A DNA stretch of 28,120 nt from JBJXFK01 sp046155505 (GCA_046155505.1 JBJXFK010000323.1:1-28120), one strand, 5' to 3'. Shown: positions 14,861 through 22,726, counted from the stretch's first letter. Translations and numbers: made by a program. Notes: generated by a model not told the origin, from the letters alone.

Positions 14861-15859
14861 GTGCCGAAAATCCGATTCAATGGCCAATCCTACGACGTGA
14901 CCAGCGGCAAGACGGTACTCGACGTGCTGCTCGCGAATGGCCAGGACGTGGAATGCGGCTGCAAGGCCGGCAGTTGCGGCTCATGCGCCATGCGCGCCAG
15001 CGGCGGGCCGATTCCGCCCGAATCGCAACGCAACCTGAGCCACGCACAGCGCGAGAGGGGCGTGTTCCTGCCCTGCCGCTGCCAGCCGAGCGGCGATCTC
15101 GACATCTGCCGCGTCGATGAGCAGTCGCCGCAATCGCAGCAGAAACAGTGGAGCGCGACGATCACCGATCATCGGCAACTGTCCGAGTCGGTGGTGCGCA
15201 TCGCGATGGCGCAGCCCGACGGATTCGCATTCAAAGGCGGGCAATTCATCAATATCATCCGCGACGACGGCCAGTCGCGACCCTATTTACTCGCCAGCGT
15301 CGGCGGCATCGAGGCGCATCTCGATCTGCACATTCGCCGCGTCGAAGATGGCGATTTCAGCCGCTGGCTATGCGACGACGTGAAGGTCGGCGACCCGCTC
15401 TCGTTCAGCGGCCCGAGCGGCTCGTGCCACTATCGCGCGGGCCGATCCAGCGACGGACTGCTGCTGATCTGCACCGGCACCGGCCTGGCCCCGATGTGGG
15501 CGGTGCTGCGCGACGCGATGTATCAGGGCCATCGCGGCCCCATCCGACTCTATCACGGCGGGCGCGACGAATCGACGCTCTACATGATCGACACGCTGCG
15601 CACGATGTCGGCGTCGCGGCCGAACTTCAAATACTTCCCGGTGCTGAAAGAGCAAAGCGCCATGCCGGGTTTCCGACTCGGCACGCTCGAACAAGCGATC
15701 AGCACCGACTTCGACTCGCTCGACGCCTGGCGCGTGTACATCGCCGGCAATCCCGAGATGGTGCGCAGCGTGCAGAAACTCGCGTTTCTGAAAGGCACGC
15801 GGATGAACGACCTGATCGCCGATCCGTTTGTGCGCGCCGCCGCGCCCGTCGGCGTGTAG
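14861..15859 (+). CDS. 2Fe-2S ferredoxin-FNR fusion reductase
   Basis: A 332-residue NAD(P)H-dependent electron-transfer protein. Residues 1-85 are a plant-type ferredoxin: ECGCKAGSCGSCAM gives Cys34, Cys39 and Cys42, and FLPCRC the fourth ligand (Cys72 or Cys74). The FAD domain follows with RPYLLAS (140-146). The NAD(P) domain has CTGTGLAPMWAVLRDAM and ends with AGNPEMVRSVQ. This order matches reductases of oxygenases such as phenol or methane monooxygenase. No oxygenase is nearby; the gene just upstream is truncated haemoglobin, so it may reduce that haem. The start is GTG 14861 with GGGAG seven bases before; the 29 codons upstream look non-coding. Its stop codon lies within a family B repeat. 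Confidence 0.88.
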   Translation: MPKIRFNGQSYDVTSGKTVLDVLLANGQDVECGCKAGSCGSCAMRASGGPIPPESQRNLSHAQRERGVFLPCRCQPSGDLDICRVDEQSPQSQQKQWSATITDHRQLSESVVRIAMAQPDGFAFKGGQFINIIRDDGQSRPYLLASVGGIEAHLDLHIRRVEDGDFSRWLCDDVKVGDPLSFSGPSGSCHYRAGRSSDGLLLICTGTGLAPMWAVLRDAMYQGHRGPIRLYHGGRDESTLYMIDTLRTMSASRPNFKYFPVLKEQSAMPGFRLGTLEQAISTDFDSLDAWRVYIAGNPEMVRSVQKLAFLKGTRMNDLIADPFVRAAAPVGV

Positions 15860-15950
15860 CGATCGGGCCTCCGTGCCCGACGTCCGCTCGCGCAGCGAGA
15901 CCGAACGCGACGCGCAAGCGAGTGCCCCGAGCGCCAGCGAGGCCGGTAGG
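15857..15950 (-). repeat. family B repeat, full inverted copy
   Basis: Reverse complement of the 13987 copy, including the 25-base unit at 15857-15881 identical to the one in purL. The unit begins with TAG, which is the stop codon of the reductase gene. Confidence 0.85.
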
Positions 15951-16012
15951 TTGGGCATCGCCCAACATTCATTGCTGCGCGTGAAACGCATCAAATGGTG
16001 GGCGATGCCCAC
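15951..16012. repeat. family C inverted pair (TGGGCATCGCCCA)
   Basis: TTGGGCATCGCCCAA at the left and GGTGGGCGATGCCCACC at the right are both palindromic and face one another across about 30 bases containing ATCAAATGG. A near copy (GTGGGCATCGCCCACCATTT) starts at 27993. Confidence 0.75.
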
Positions 16013-16013
16013 C

Positions 16014-16181
16014 CAGCCCTTTGAAGGTGCACAAACCTCGTTATTGGCGTAATAACGCGGTTTCTGTATCGAGTTCGCCCGCTTTCGCGCGCTCGGCGCG
16101 GAGCAAGTTCGGCCAAACGACCGGCTAAATGCCGGTAATTTCAGTCGGTTTCGACCGGAAGTGGCCACCTTCAAAGGGCTG
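16014..16181. repeat. 168-base element with perfect 16-bp terminal inverted repeats
   Basis: CAGCCCTTTGAAGGTG at 16014-16029 is the exact reverse complement of 16166-16181. Inside are three small hairpins: CGTTATT/AATAACG near 16039-16057, CCGG/CCGG around TAAATG, and GTCGGTTTCGAC. On both sides the sequence GGCGATGCCCACC occurs in the same orientation. There is no coding potential. It looks like a non-autonomous mobile repeat next to family C copies. Confidence 0.65.
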
Positions 16182-16182
16182 G

Positions 16183-16215
16183 CGATGCCCACCCTACGCC
16201 TCTACGCCTCCGTGC
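16183..16215 (-). repeat. family C half and octamer units at the Sua5 stop codon
   Basis: On the minus strand GGCACGGA, GGCGTAGA and GGCGTAGG run in 8-base register into GTGGGCATCGCC. The Sua5 stop TAG (16202-16204) is part of the second unit, and the last residues (GTEA) are the same as in the octamer-encoded peptide of PurL. Confidence 0.65.
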
Positions 16216-17254
16216 CCGCCGCCCGCGCCAACCGATCACGCACCGCATGCCACGCCTCTTCATCCGGCGGCATCGTCACGAAAATCCGCTCGAGCGACAT
16301 CGCATCTAGCACATGCAACGCGTCATACAATCGCGCCGCATATTCCGTCGGCGACGGCGGCATATCAATGCGCGTGAGATTCGCAGGCTGCACCGCGTGC
16401 TCATCCGCGAGCGCCAGCCACCCAACCCGCGCAGCTCCCGCATCGCCGATCGCCGCAACATCCCCGCGCTGCAACAACACAACACCCGCCCGCGGCGAAT
16501 AGTGCCGCGGCAATTGACCCGGACTGCGCCGCACACCCGAATCGCCGATCATCGCGCCGCTGAGCACCGGCTCACCCAGCGCCGCCGCGATCTCCGACGG
16601 CGTAATCGGCCCAAGCCGCAACACGCGTCTCGGCGAACGCACGAGGTCGACCACGGTCGACTCGATGCCGCTGGTCGTCGGCCCGCCGTCGAGCACCATG
16701 TCCACGCGGTCGCCGAGGCTGCGGCGCACATGCTTGGCCCGCGTCGGCGAAATGTGATTCGAGCGATTGGCACTGGGCGCGGCGATCGGCACACCCGCCA
16801 CCTGCAGTAGCGCCAGCGCGACCGGATGAGCAGGACAGCGGATCGCAACCGTGTCGCCGCCGGCGGTCACAATGTCCGGCACGCACGCCGCTTTCAGCAG
16901 CACCAGCGTCAACGGCCCCGGCCAAAACTTGCGGGCCAAAACATCTGCCGCGCCAGGCCACTCGCGGACCAACGCGCGTGCGGCATCAACGGTCGCGACA
17001 TGCACGATGATCGGATTGCGAGCCGGCCGCCCCTTCGCGTGAAAAATCGCGGCGACGGCAGCGGCATCAAGCGCGTTGGCCCCCAACCCATAAACCGTCT
17101 CCGTCGGAAACGCGACGAGTCGCCCCGCACGAATCAGCCCAGCAGCCCGCTCGATCGCGCGCTCATCGGGCGCAGTCGATTCGCCTTCGTGCCTCCGTGC
17201 CTCCGTGCCTTCGTGCCCCGGCGCAGCCGTGCCTTCGTGCCTTTCTTCCCCCAT
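16202..17254 (-). CDS. Sua5/TsaC-family threonylcarbamoyl-AMP synthase
   Basis: A 350-residue two-domain Sua5-type enzyme making threonylcarbamoyl-AMP from threonine, bicarbonate and ATP for the t6A37 base of tRNAs. Motifs: LVAFPTETVYGLGANA (about 47-62), FHAKGRPARNPIIVHV, KFWPGPLTLVL, VAIRCPAHPVA, PIAAPSANRSNHISPT and GIESTVVDL, followed by the Sua5 C-terminal domain after the linker PGQLPRHYSPRAGV. The ATG at 17254 shares its A with the stop of the sulfatase gene (TGATG), so translation is probably coupled. GTG at 17257 is an alternative. The first about 28 residues (RHEGTAAPGHEGTEARRHEG) come from an octamer array and are not expected in the family. Confidence 0.92.
   Translation of the reverse strand: MGEERHEGTAAPGHEGTEARRHEGESTAPDERAIERAAGLIRAGRLVAFPTETVYGLGANALDAAAVAAIFHAKGRPARNPIIVHVATVDAARALVREWPGAADVLARKFWPGPLTLVLLKAACVPDIVTAGGDTVAIRCPAHPVALALLQVAGVPIAAPSANRSNHISPTRAKHVRRSLGDRVDMVLDGGPTTSGIESTVVDLVRSPRRVLRLGPITPSEIAAALGEPVLSGAMIGDSGVRRSPGQLPRHYSPRAGVVLLQRGDVAAIGDAGAARVGWLALADEHAVQPANLTRIDMPPSPTEYAARLYDALHVLDAMSLERIFVTMPPDEEAWHAVRDRLARAAGTEA
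17185..17240 (+). repeat. octamer array at the 5' end of the Sua5 gene
   Basis: CTTCGTGC, CTCCGTGC, CTCCGTGC, CTTCGTGC at 17185-17216, a 16-base degenerate stretch, and a further CTTCGTGC at 17233-17240. It is coding on the minus strand. Confidence 0.9.
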
Positions 17255-18951
17255 CACCCACCGCTCGGCTTACTGCTCGGCTGCGACGCGGGCGCCGCAA
17301 TCGGCGCCGCCGGTCGCGGCAACTGCGGCGACGCAGCCCCGCGCTCCGCGGGCAGCGGCACGACCAGCGCCGGCGGCTTTCGTTTCGGCGCGACCGCAGG
17401 CTTGGCGTCTTCCTCTTCCTCCGCCGTCTCCGATACGTAACCCAGCGTCTGCAACTGCCCGGTCGTCTTCGCATCCACGCGCTTCTTCGAACGCGGTGCT
17501 TTGGCGTACGCCTCTTTCACCCACGGCGATGACCAATTTTCCAGTACGCCGCGCAGCCGCGCGACCACATCGGGATTCTGCTGGGCGACATTGCGAATCT
17601 CGCCCGTGTCACTTCGCCAGTCGTACAGTTCCCACTCGACGCCGTTGAGCATCGTCCGATCCATCGGATTCGGAATGTGAATCAGCTTCCAGTTCGCATC
17701 GCGAACCGCAAGCTGATAGTCCATCTGAAATCCCGATTCGGTGAACACATGCGGCTCGCCGCCCTCGCCGCGCGCCAGTGGCAGCGCCGACCGCGCTTCC
17801 CAATCCTTCGGCCGCGCCATGCCCAGCACATCGAGAATCGTCGCACCGGCCGAAAACACCGCGACCGGCGCACTCACGCGCGTCGACTTCACCCCGCCCG
17901 GCGGACGCACCATGAACGGCACGCGCGAATTGTTGTCATACGGAAACCGGCCATGCTCGAAATAGTAGTTGTGTTCGCCCAGGCTCTCGCCATGATCGCC
18001 GACCAGCACGATCAGCGTATCCTCAAATTTTCCCGCCTCGCGCAGACCCAGCAGCAATCGCCCAACCGCCTGATCCGCGCCCAGAATCCCCGCGTCATAG
18101 CGGGCGATGTAATACGCGTACTCATCCGGGCGAATCATCGCCTTGTCGCGGCCGCGCGGAATCGCGTTGGAATGCACCCCGCCCAAATCGGCACGCGTGA
18201 TCTGGTGATAGGCAATGTGCCCCTCATCGACCTGCACGTCGAGCGCAGTCCCCGGCTTCTCGTAGTACTTGATCTTGGTGCTCGGGTCATAAAACTTGTC
18301 GCCGACAAACGTCTCAGGATTCAAGCCGCCGCCGTTGTATGGGTAGTGGGCATTGTTGTAGTGCGCCCAGACAAACCACGGCATATCGCCCTGCGCTTTG
18401 ATGAAAGCCAGCGCCCGCGTCGTCGGTGCGATGCGCGCATCGACGCCGCGCATCTTGTTCAGCTCTTCGTAAACCTTGTGCCCCTGCGCGATGTTGGTCG
18501 TGTCGTTCAGCGCCGGTGAAGACAAGAACGCCGCCGTCTCATAGCCCGCGGCCCCAAGCACCTCCGACAGCGTCTCATGCTGCGGCGGCAAATATTGCTC
18601 CGGCGTGATGCGCATCACACCGGTCGTGTGGCCGTATTTGCCGCTCACGATGCTGGCAAACGCCGGCGCCGTCTTGGGCCATTGTGCAAACGCGGCGTCA
18701 AAGACGAAAGCATCCTGTGCGAACGACGTCATGTTGGGCGTCGTCTCGCGCTGGTAGCCGTACAGACTGGTATGGTCGGCACGAATCGAGCAAACGCTGA
18801 TCAGCAGCACGTTGGTTTTCTTGCCGCCCTTTCCAGCCGACGCGACACTACCGCCGGCGGCGGTTCCGCTGGGCGAATTCCCGCAGCCGCCGACGGCGAA
18901 TGTGAGCATCAACGCGACGGCGGTCGCAACGCGAATGAGGTCTGCATGCAC
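17254..18951 (-). CDS. sulfatase-fold lipoprotein with a replaced metal ligand
   Basis: A 565-residue lipoprotein: hydrophobic residues 10-20 and lipobox VGGC with Cys23, then a Gly/Ser linker. The alkaline-phosphatase/sulfatase fold begins NVLLISVCSIRADHTSLYGY; where the family has the first metal-binding Asp (ISxDTLRADH), this has Cys54. TTPNMTSFAQDA and WPKTAPAFASIVSGKYGH follow, with Thr94 at the usual nucleophile position. GDHGESLGEH (318-327, Asp319 and His320) and EHGRFPYDN (His333) complete the metal site. The C-terminal 70 residues are Pro/Ala-rich. It may hydrolyse sulfate or phosphate esters, or phosphotransfer, at the cell surface. The start is GTG 18951 with CGGAG eight bases upstream. 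It overlaps the Sua5 gene by one base. Confidence 0.85.
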   Translation of the reverse strand: MHADLIRVATAVALMLTFAVGGCGNSPSGTAAGGSVASAGKGGKKTNVLLISVCSIRADHTSLYGYQRETTPNMTSFAQDAFVFDAAFAQWPKTAPAFASIVSGKYGHTTGVMRITPEQYLPPQHETLSEVLGAAGYETAAFLSSPALNDTTNIAQGHKVYEELNKMRGVDARIAPTTRALAFIKAQGDMPWFVWAHYNNAHYPYNGGGLNPETFVGDKFYDPSTKIKYYEKPGTALDVQVDEGHIAYHQITRADLGGVHSNAIPRGRDKAMIRPDEYAYYIARYDAGILGADQAVGRLLLGLREAGKFEDTLIVLVGDHGESLGEHNYYFEHGRFPYDNNSRVPFMVRPPGGVKSTRVSAPVAVFSAGATILDVLGMARPKDWEARSALPLARGEGGEPHVFTESGFQMDYQLAVRDANWKLIHIPNPMDRTMLNGVEWELYDWRSDTGEIRNVAQQNPDVVARLRGVLENWSSPWVKEAYAKAPRSKKRVDAKTTGQLQTLGYVSETAEEEEDAKPAVAPKRKPPALVVPLPAERGAASPQLPRPAAPIAAPASQPSSKPSGG

Positions 18952-19030
18952 GGCTGAATCTCCGCAAATCGATCGTGCCTAGGCAACGCGGGACCGGACC
19001 AACGGATCTTACCCCGTTCACGTCGAAGAA

Positions 19031-19050
19031 AGCAGCCGTGAGCGGCTGCT
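19031..19050 (-). repeat. family A palindrome (AGCAGCCG type)
   Basis: AGCAGCCG and CGGCTGCT pair perfectly across TGAG. Flanking AAGAA and CCAC correspond to the TTCTT and GTGG of the plus-orientation copies. Confidence 0.8.
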
Positions 19051-19116
19051 CCACATGACCTATTGCCCGCGGCGCGTTGCTTGATTATCGGCTATTTCGC
19101 CGATCAGCGCGCCGTG

Positions 19117-19148
19117 CGCGAAGAACCGCGGTGGGCCGCGGGGCTCCA
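19117..19148 (-). repeat. family A palindrome (CCGCGG type)
   Basis: CCGCGG (19126-19131) and CCGCGG (19136-19141) around TGGG. Read on the minus strand, GGAGC precedes and GGTTCTTCG follows, as in the other copies. Confidence 0.7.
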
Positions 19149-19168
19149 TCTGTGACCGATTCCCAACA

Positions 19169-19197
19169 TTGTGTCCGTTCGCCCAAACCGCTACTCT
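19169..19197 (+). promoter_or_regulatory. candidate promoter of the dockerin gene
   Basis: TTGTGT and TACTCT are 17 bases apart. They lie about 95 bases upstream of the chosen start codon. The match is moderate and only by eye. Confidence 0.4.
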
Positions 19198-19292
19198 GGA
19201 TGCCGCGGGAGCGAGTGCGGGCAGGTTGTACGCGTCTCGACAAACGCCGCCGCTGTTTCCATCTTCACGTCTGGGGGAAAAGGAGAGGCCTC

Positions 19293-20921
19293 ATGCCATC
19301 GATGCGCAGTTGGATGATCCGCGCCAGCGCGTTCGCGCTCGCCGCCGCGATCACAGTCCCGGCTTATGCCCAATGGACGAGCGACGCGAGCGTCAACACC
19401 GTCGTCGCCGACGGCAGCGGCGATCAGCAAGTCCCGCTCATCAAACCCACCACCGACGGCGGCGTGTGGGTTTTCTTCTATGACAACGGCGCCGGCACAG
19501 GCCTCAAGCCGACGATGCAGCGCCTGAACCCCGACGGCACGCGCGCCCTCGCCGGCAACGGCGTCGTCCTCGCCAACCGCACAAACACTGCGACGTTCAC
19601 GTCGGATATCGAAGTCGACGCGAGCGGCAACGTCTACGCCATCTTTGATGACAACAGCAGCGGAACGAACCGCGTGACGGTTCAAAAAGTCGAACCGAGC
19701 GGCAACCTGCCCTGGGGCGCGACGGGCGTTCAGATTCCCACGATGGCTGGCTCGTTCGGCAACCGCATCGCCGTCTGCGCCGACGGCACGATCGTCGCCT
19801 GCGGCGCTGTTAGCAACGTTTTGCAATTCCAACGCCTGAACGCCGACGGAACATTCGTCCCCGGCGAAACATGGAGCCTCGCCGAAGCGAGCCGCGGCCA
19901 GTCGCCGTCCGACCTGATCACCGGCGGCAACGCGGGCGATGTGATCCTGCTCTGGGTGCGAGCCGAGGGCACGAATCTGGTCACCTCGCGCAAGGGCCTG
20001 AAAATTCAGAAGTGGGACGCGACTCACACGCCGCTCTGGAACGGCGGCGTCGCTGTCGATGTCTACACATCGAGCGCCGCGCCTTCACGCGGCATTCAGG
20101 TCGCATATTTCCCGCAGGCCCTTCCCGACGGCAGCGGCGGGGCGGTCGTGTCGTGGTATGACACCGGCGCGACGCGCAACGCATGGCTGCAACATGTACA
20201 GGGCAACGGCACGCAGCGCTTTGCACAGGACGGCCTCGCGATGTCGACCGTCCCATCGGCGACCGAGCTGCGACTTTCCGCCGCCGCGACGTATCTGCCG
20301 GCGGTCGATGAATACGTCGTCGCCTTCGAGCGCAGCAATCCGGCCCAGAGCCTCTACGGCCTCGGCGCGCAGCGCGTCACGGCCGCCGGCTCGCTGCTCT
20401 GGGGCGCGGGTCTTGATCTCATCTCGCTGACCACCAACCTGCACAAGTCGTTCATCAACGTCATGCCCGCGCCGACCGATGACGCCGTCATCACCTGGCT
20501 CGAATACACCGGCGTCAACGGCCCGATGCTGGTCAACGGCATGCGCCTTGATGATGAGGGCGGATTCGTTTGGTCGCCGACCACGCTCGGCGTCGCGACG
20601 ACCGAGAGCACGAAGGGCCGACTCGCGATGAGCAAAATCGCCGGCTCCGACGCACTGATCGCCACCTGGCAGGACAATGCGGCCGGCACGGTTGATGTGA
20701 AAGCGCAGCGGATCAACGCCGATGGCTCACTCGGCACGCCGCCCTGCCCGGCCGATCTCAATAACGACGGCAGCGTCGGCCTCACTGATCTGTCGATCCT
20801 GCTCGCGCACTTCGGTGAGACGGGTGTGACGCCCGATGAGGGCGACCTGAACGGCGACACGAACGTCACGCTGACGGATTTGTCGATCCTGCTGTCCGTC
20901 TTCGGCACCGATTGCCCGTAA
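19293..20921 (+). CDS. secreted protein with C-terminal type I dockerin
   Basis: A 542-residue exported protein. The signal peptide is MPSMRSWMIRASAFALAAAI and continues to a likely cut in AYA-QW (about residue 26). The middle 450 residues contain repeated strands with LNPDGT/LNADGT/INADGS and DVILLWVR/VVSWYD/VITWLEY patterns, suggesting a beta-propeller-like fold without an evident active site. The last 58 residues (485-542) form a dockerin: ADLNNDGSVGLTDLSILLAH and GDLNGDTNVTLTDLSILLSV, two calcium loops, closed by Cys at both ends. In this group such domains end many secreted proteins and are thought to attach them or stabilise them; no cohesin is seen here. The ATG is fixed by AAGGAG seven bases upstream. 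It stands alone. Confidence 0.85.
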   Translation: MPSMRSWMIRASAFALAAAITVPAYAQWTSDASVNTVVADGSGDQQVPLIKPTTDGGVWVFFYDNGAGTGLKPTMQRLNPDGTRALAGNGVVLANRTNTATFTSDIEVDASGNVYAIFDDNSSGTNRVTVQKVEPSGNLPWGATGVQIPTMAGSFGNRIAVCADGTIVACGAVSNVLQFQRLNADGTFVPGETWSLAEASRGQSPSDLITGGNAGDVILLWVRAEGTNLVTSRKGLKIQKWDATHTPLWNGGVAVDVYTSSAAPSRGIQVAYFPQALPDGSGGAVVSWYDTGATRNAWLQHVQGNGTQRFAQDGLAMSTVPSATELRLSAAATYLPAVDEYVVAFERSNPAQSLYGLGAQRVTAAGSLLWGAGLDLISLTTNLHKSFINVMPAPTDDAVITWLEYTGVNGPMLVNGMRLDDEGGFVWSPTTLGVATTESTKGRLAMSKIAGSDALIATWQDNAAGTVDVKAQRINADGSLGTPPCPADLNNDGSVGLTDLSILLAHFGETGVTPDEGDLNGDTNVTLTDLSILLSVFGTDCP

Positions 20922-20956
20922 CGCTCAACGATGGCCCGATCCCGCGGCCGCGGTTT

Positions 20957-21048
20957 CTTCTGGAGCACCGCGGCCCTCCGCGGTTTTCTCGGAAGCACCG
21001 CGGCCGTTCGCGGTTCTCTCTGGAACACTGCGGTCTGCCGCGGTTCGT
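20957..21048 (+). repeat. three tandem family A palindromes (CCGCGG type)
   Basis: Three units of about 30 bases: CTGGAGCACCGCGGCCCTCC..., GGAAGCACCGCGGCCGTTCG... and CTGGAACACTGCGGTCTGCC..., each ended by GGTT and a T/C tail. The second and third have diverged but keep the stem by paired changes in part (CTGCGG against CCGCGG). They lie just after the dockerin gene. Confidence 0.8.
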
Positions 21049-21060
21049 CCCAAGTGTAAG

Positions 21061-21127
21061 CATGCCGACGCGGACGGCCGTCGGCATGGCACCCAATTTT
21101 GTGGAGCTGCCGCCCCCGGCTGCTTTC
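21061..21127 (+). repeat. family D palindrome followed by family A palindrome
   Basis: CATGCCGACG (21061-21070) pairs with CGTCGGCATG (21079-21088). After GCACCCAATTTT comes GTGGAGCTGCCG with the A-type hairpin. The same D-then-A order occurs at 24001-24075. Confidence 0.85.
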
Positions 21128-21147
21128 TTCGATTCTGCCTTCGTCCG

Positions 21148-21834
21148 TCATCTCGTCGCGACGACAGCCGCGCCCCCCGCCGCGCGCGTGGCAACATTCA
21201 TCACCGCCGCCCGCGCCAGAGACAATCCACCGAGCAGCACCCACACCCACCACACAACGCTCGGGCACGCATCATGCGTCGCGACAAACAACGCCGCGCC
21301 GAGCGCCGCCATCACGCCGAAAATTCCAACGAATCGCGCCGCTGGGATCAGCCCACCCGCCGTCGTCCACGCGCCTTCCGGCGAAACCTGCTGTCGCCAG
21401 AACCCCGCCAGCCACAGCATCCACGCCGCGCCGAAAACAAAACCCGGCAACAGCCCCAACGTGATGCCGAATCCCCACGCCACAAACATCGCGACCGGCA
21501 CGAGCATCGTCATCGACAGACCGACCACCGCTGCACCGCGCCATTGCCAAATGTGAGCCCACCCGAGCACCGCCGGAGCCGACATCGCCGCCGCCAGCGG
21601 CACCGCCCAGTGCTCCGGCTCGACACCCACCAACCCAAACGCCGCCACCCCGCCGACCACGCCAATCGCCGCCACCACCGTCGGCCCCGGCGTCGTCTCG
21701 GTCAGTCGCCGCGGCTCGCTCATCCATACCGCCTGACGAAACTGCCGCCGAGCACGCGTGTACGCGGCCAGCATGATCAGATTGGCGACGGCGATCAGCA
21801 GCGCGACGACGGGCATGCTCAAACGAGTTACCAT
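21148..21834 (-). CDS. multi-pass membrane protein, unknown family
   Basis: A 228-residue hydrophobic protein with about six predicted membrane helices: a first one at MPVVALLIAVANLIMLAAYT, then TVVAAIGVVGGVAAFGLVGV, AVPLAAAMSAPAVLGWAHIW, AAVVGLSMTMLVPVAMFVAW, further stretches around LLPGFVFGAAWMLWLAG, and VVWWVWVLLGGLSLARAAVM. It is rich in Trp, Ala, Val and Gly. No charged active-site motif is visible and I do not recognise the family. The start at 21834 has AAGGG directly against the ATG, so initiation at an ATG six codons later is possible. It is divergent from the J-domain gene, 111 bases apart. Confidence 0.65.
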   Translation of the reverse strand: MVTRLSMPVVALLIAVANLIMLAAYTRARRQFRQAVWMSEPRRLTETTPGPTVVAAIGVVGGVAAFGLVGVEPEHWAVPLAAAMSAPAVLGWAHIWQWRGAAVVGLSMTMLVPVAMFVAWGFGITLGLLPGFVFGAAWMLWLAGFWRQQVSPEGAWTTAGGLIPAARFVGIFGVMAALGAALFVATHDACPSVVWWVWVLLGGLSLARAAVMNVATRAAGGAAVVATR

Positions 21835-21945
21835 CCCTTCGAATCAACCGCGCGCCGCGCGGCGCATCGCGACGCGGCCTGCGACAACAACACAGTACGT
21901 GACGAGTGGCGCTCGCCGCACGAATTGTCATCGGACCCGACCACG

Positions 21946-22506
21946 ATGTCCAAGCCTCGCCGATCCACCGATGAAGCCTTCGCAGCCTTCGTGCGCCAGG
22001 TGTGGACACACGATGTCTCGCCGCTGCTGCGCGATCGCATGGCGTCACAGCGCCGCACGACGGCCCGCGTCGGCGGCTCGCTGGCCGGCGCGACCGGGCT
22101 GATGCTCGATAAACTCTTCAAGCTGCGCGGCAAGCCGTTCGGCCGCGCCATGACTGTGCTCGGTTCGAGTTTCGGCGCGATGCTGCCGGATGTGTGGAGC
22201 TGGGCCTGGCTCGCCGCCGAGGCCGACGCGGAGCAACGGCGCGTGGTCGAGGAGCAGCTTCGCGCAAAGGCGTCGGCGATGCCGTTCGCAGTGCAACTCG
22301 AACTGCTCGATCTCGACCCGACTGCGACGCGCGAGCAACTCAAAGAAGCCTGGCGTCGCGAAGCCGCCCGCTGGCACCCCGATCGCGCCGCATCAGCGGA
22401 AGCGAAAGCCGAACATCAGGCGCGGTTCATCACCATCAAAGCGGCATACGAGCGGCTCTGTCTTGCATTCGATTCCGGCGAATTGCCAATCGTCGCGAGG
22501 GAGTAA
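21946..22506 (+). CDS. protein with C-terminal J domain
   Basis: A 186-residue protein. The first 110 residues are helical with a Gly/Ala-rich stretch (VGGSLAGATGLMLDKL, about 42-57) and a Trp-rich patch (PDVWSWAWLAAEADAEQRRV). The last 75 residues form a J domain: LELLDLDPTATREQLKEAWR, then REAARWHPDRAA with HPD at 144-146, then FITIKAAYERL. The HPD loop stimulates the ATPase of an Hsp70 (DnaK). There are no Gly/Phe or zinc-finger regions, so this is a class C co-chaperone with the J domain at the end, suggesting a specialised client recognised by the N-terminal part. The ATG 21946 is the first one not antisense to the membrane protein gene. Its ribosome-binding site is weak. Confidence 0.8.
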   Translation: MSKPRRSTDEAFAAFVRQVWTHDVSPLLRDRMASQRRTTARVGGSLAGATGLMLDKLFKLRGKPFGRAMTVLGSSFGAMLPDVWSWAWLAAEADAEQRRVVEEQLRAKASAMPFAVQLELLDLDPTATREQLKEAWRREAARWHPDRAASAEAKAEHQARFITIKAAYERLCLAFDSGELPIVARE

Positions 22507-22726
22507 GTTCGCGCGCGTCGGGCACACGCACCGGAAAATGGTGCGGTGCGGCGAAACTGGCTTCGAAGCTGTGGTTTTGCATGGGAAAGGGCAAGGCCGA
22601 GCCCATCGAAACAAACGCGACAGCCGGAAAAACGGCCGAAAATCGCATGTTTGCCCCCGCTTTTGCGCCGTAGCGGAACGCATCACCCAAATCGCGGCGG
22701 CGCACGCGAATTCGCGCCAAATCAGT

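Larger units (their letters stand above)
18952..19292. other. divergent intergenic region between sulfatase and dockerin genes
   Basis: 341 bases with no gene. It holds two family A palindromes in minus orientation (19031-19050 and 19117-19148), a small hairpin ATCGGC/GCCGAT near 19087, and a candidate promoter at 19169-19197. Confidence 0.5.

Noticed and set aside
21274..21945. N-terminal extension of the J-domain protein
   Set aside because: This part is antisense to the membrane protein gene and strongly Arg/His-rich; the ATG at 21946 gives a sensible protein.
22436..22720. Minus-strand frame with a signal-peptide-like MRFSAVFPAVAFVSMGSALP
   Set aside because: It overlaps the J-domain coding end, has no visible ribosome-binding site, and the rest is low-quality; most likely chance.
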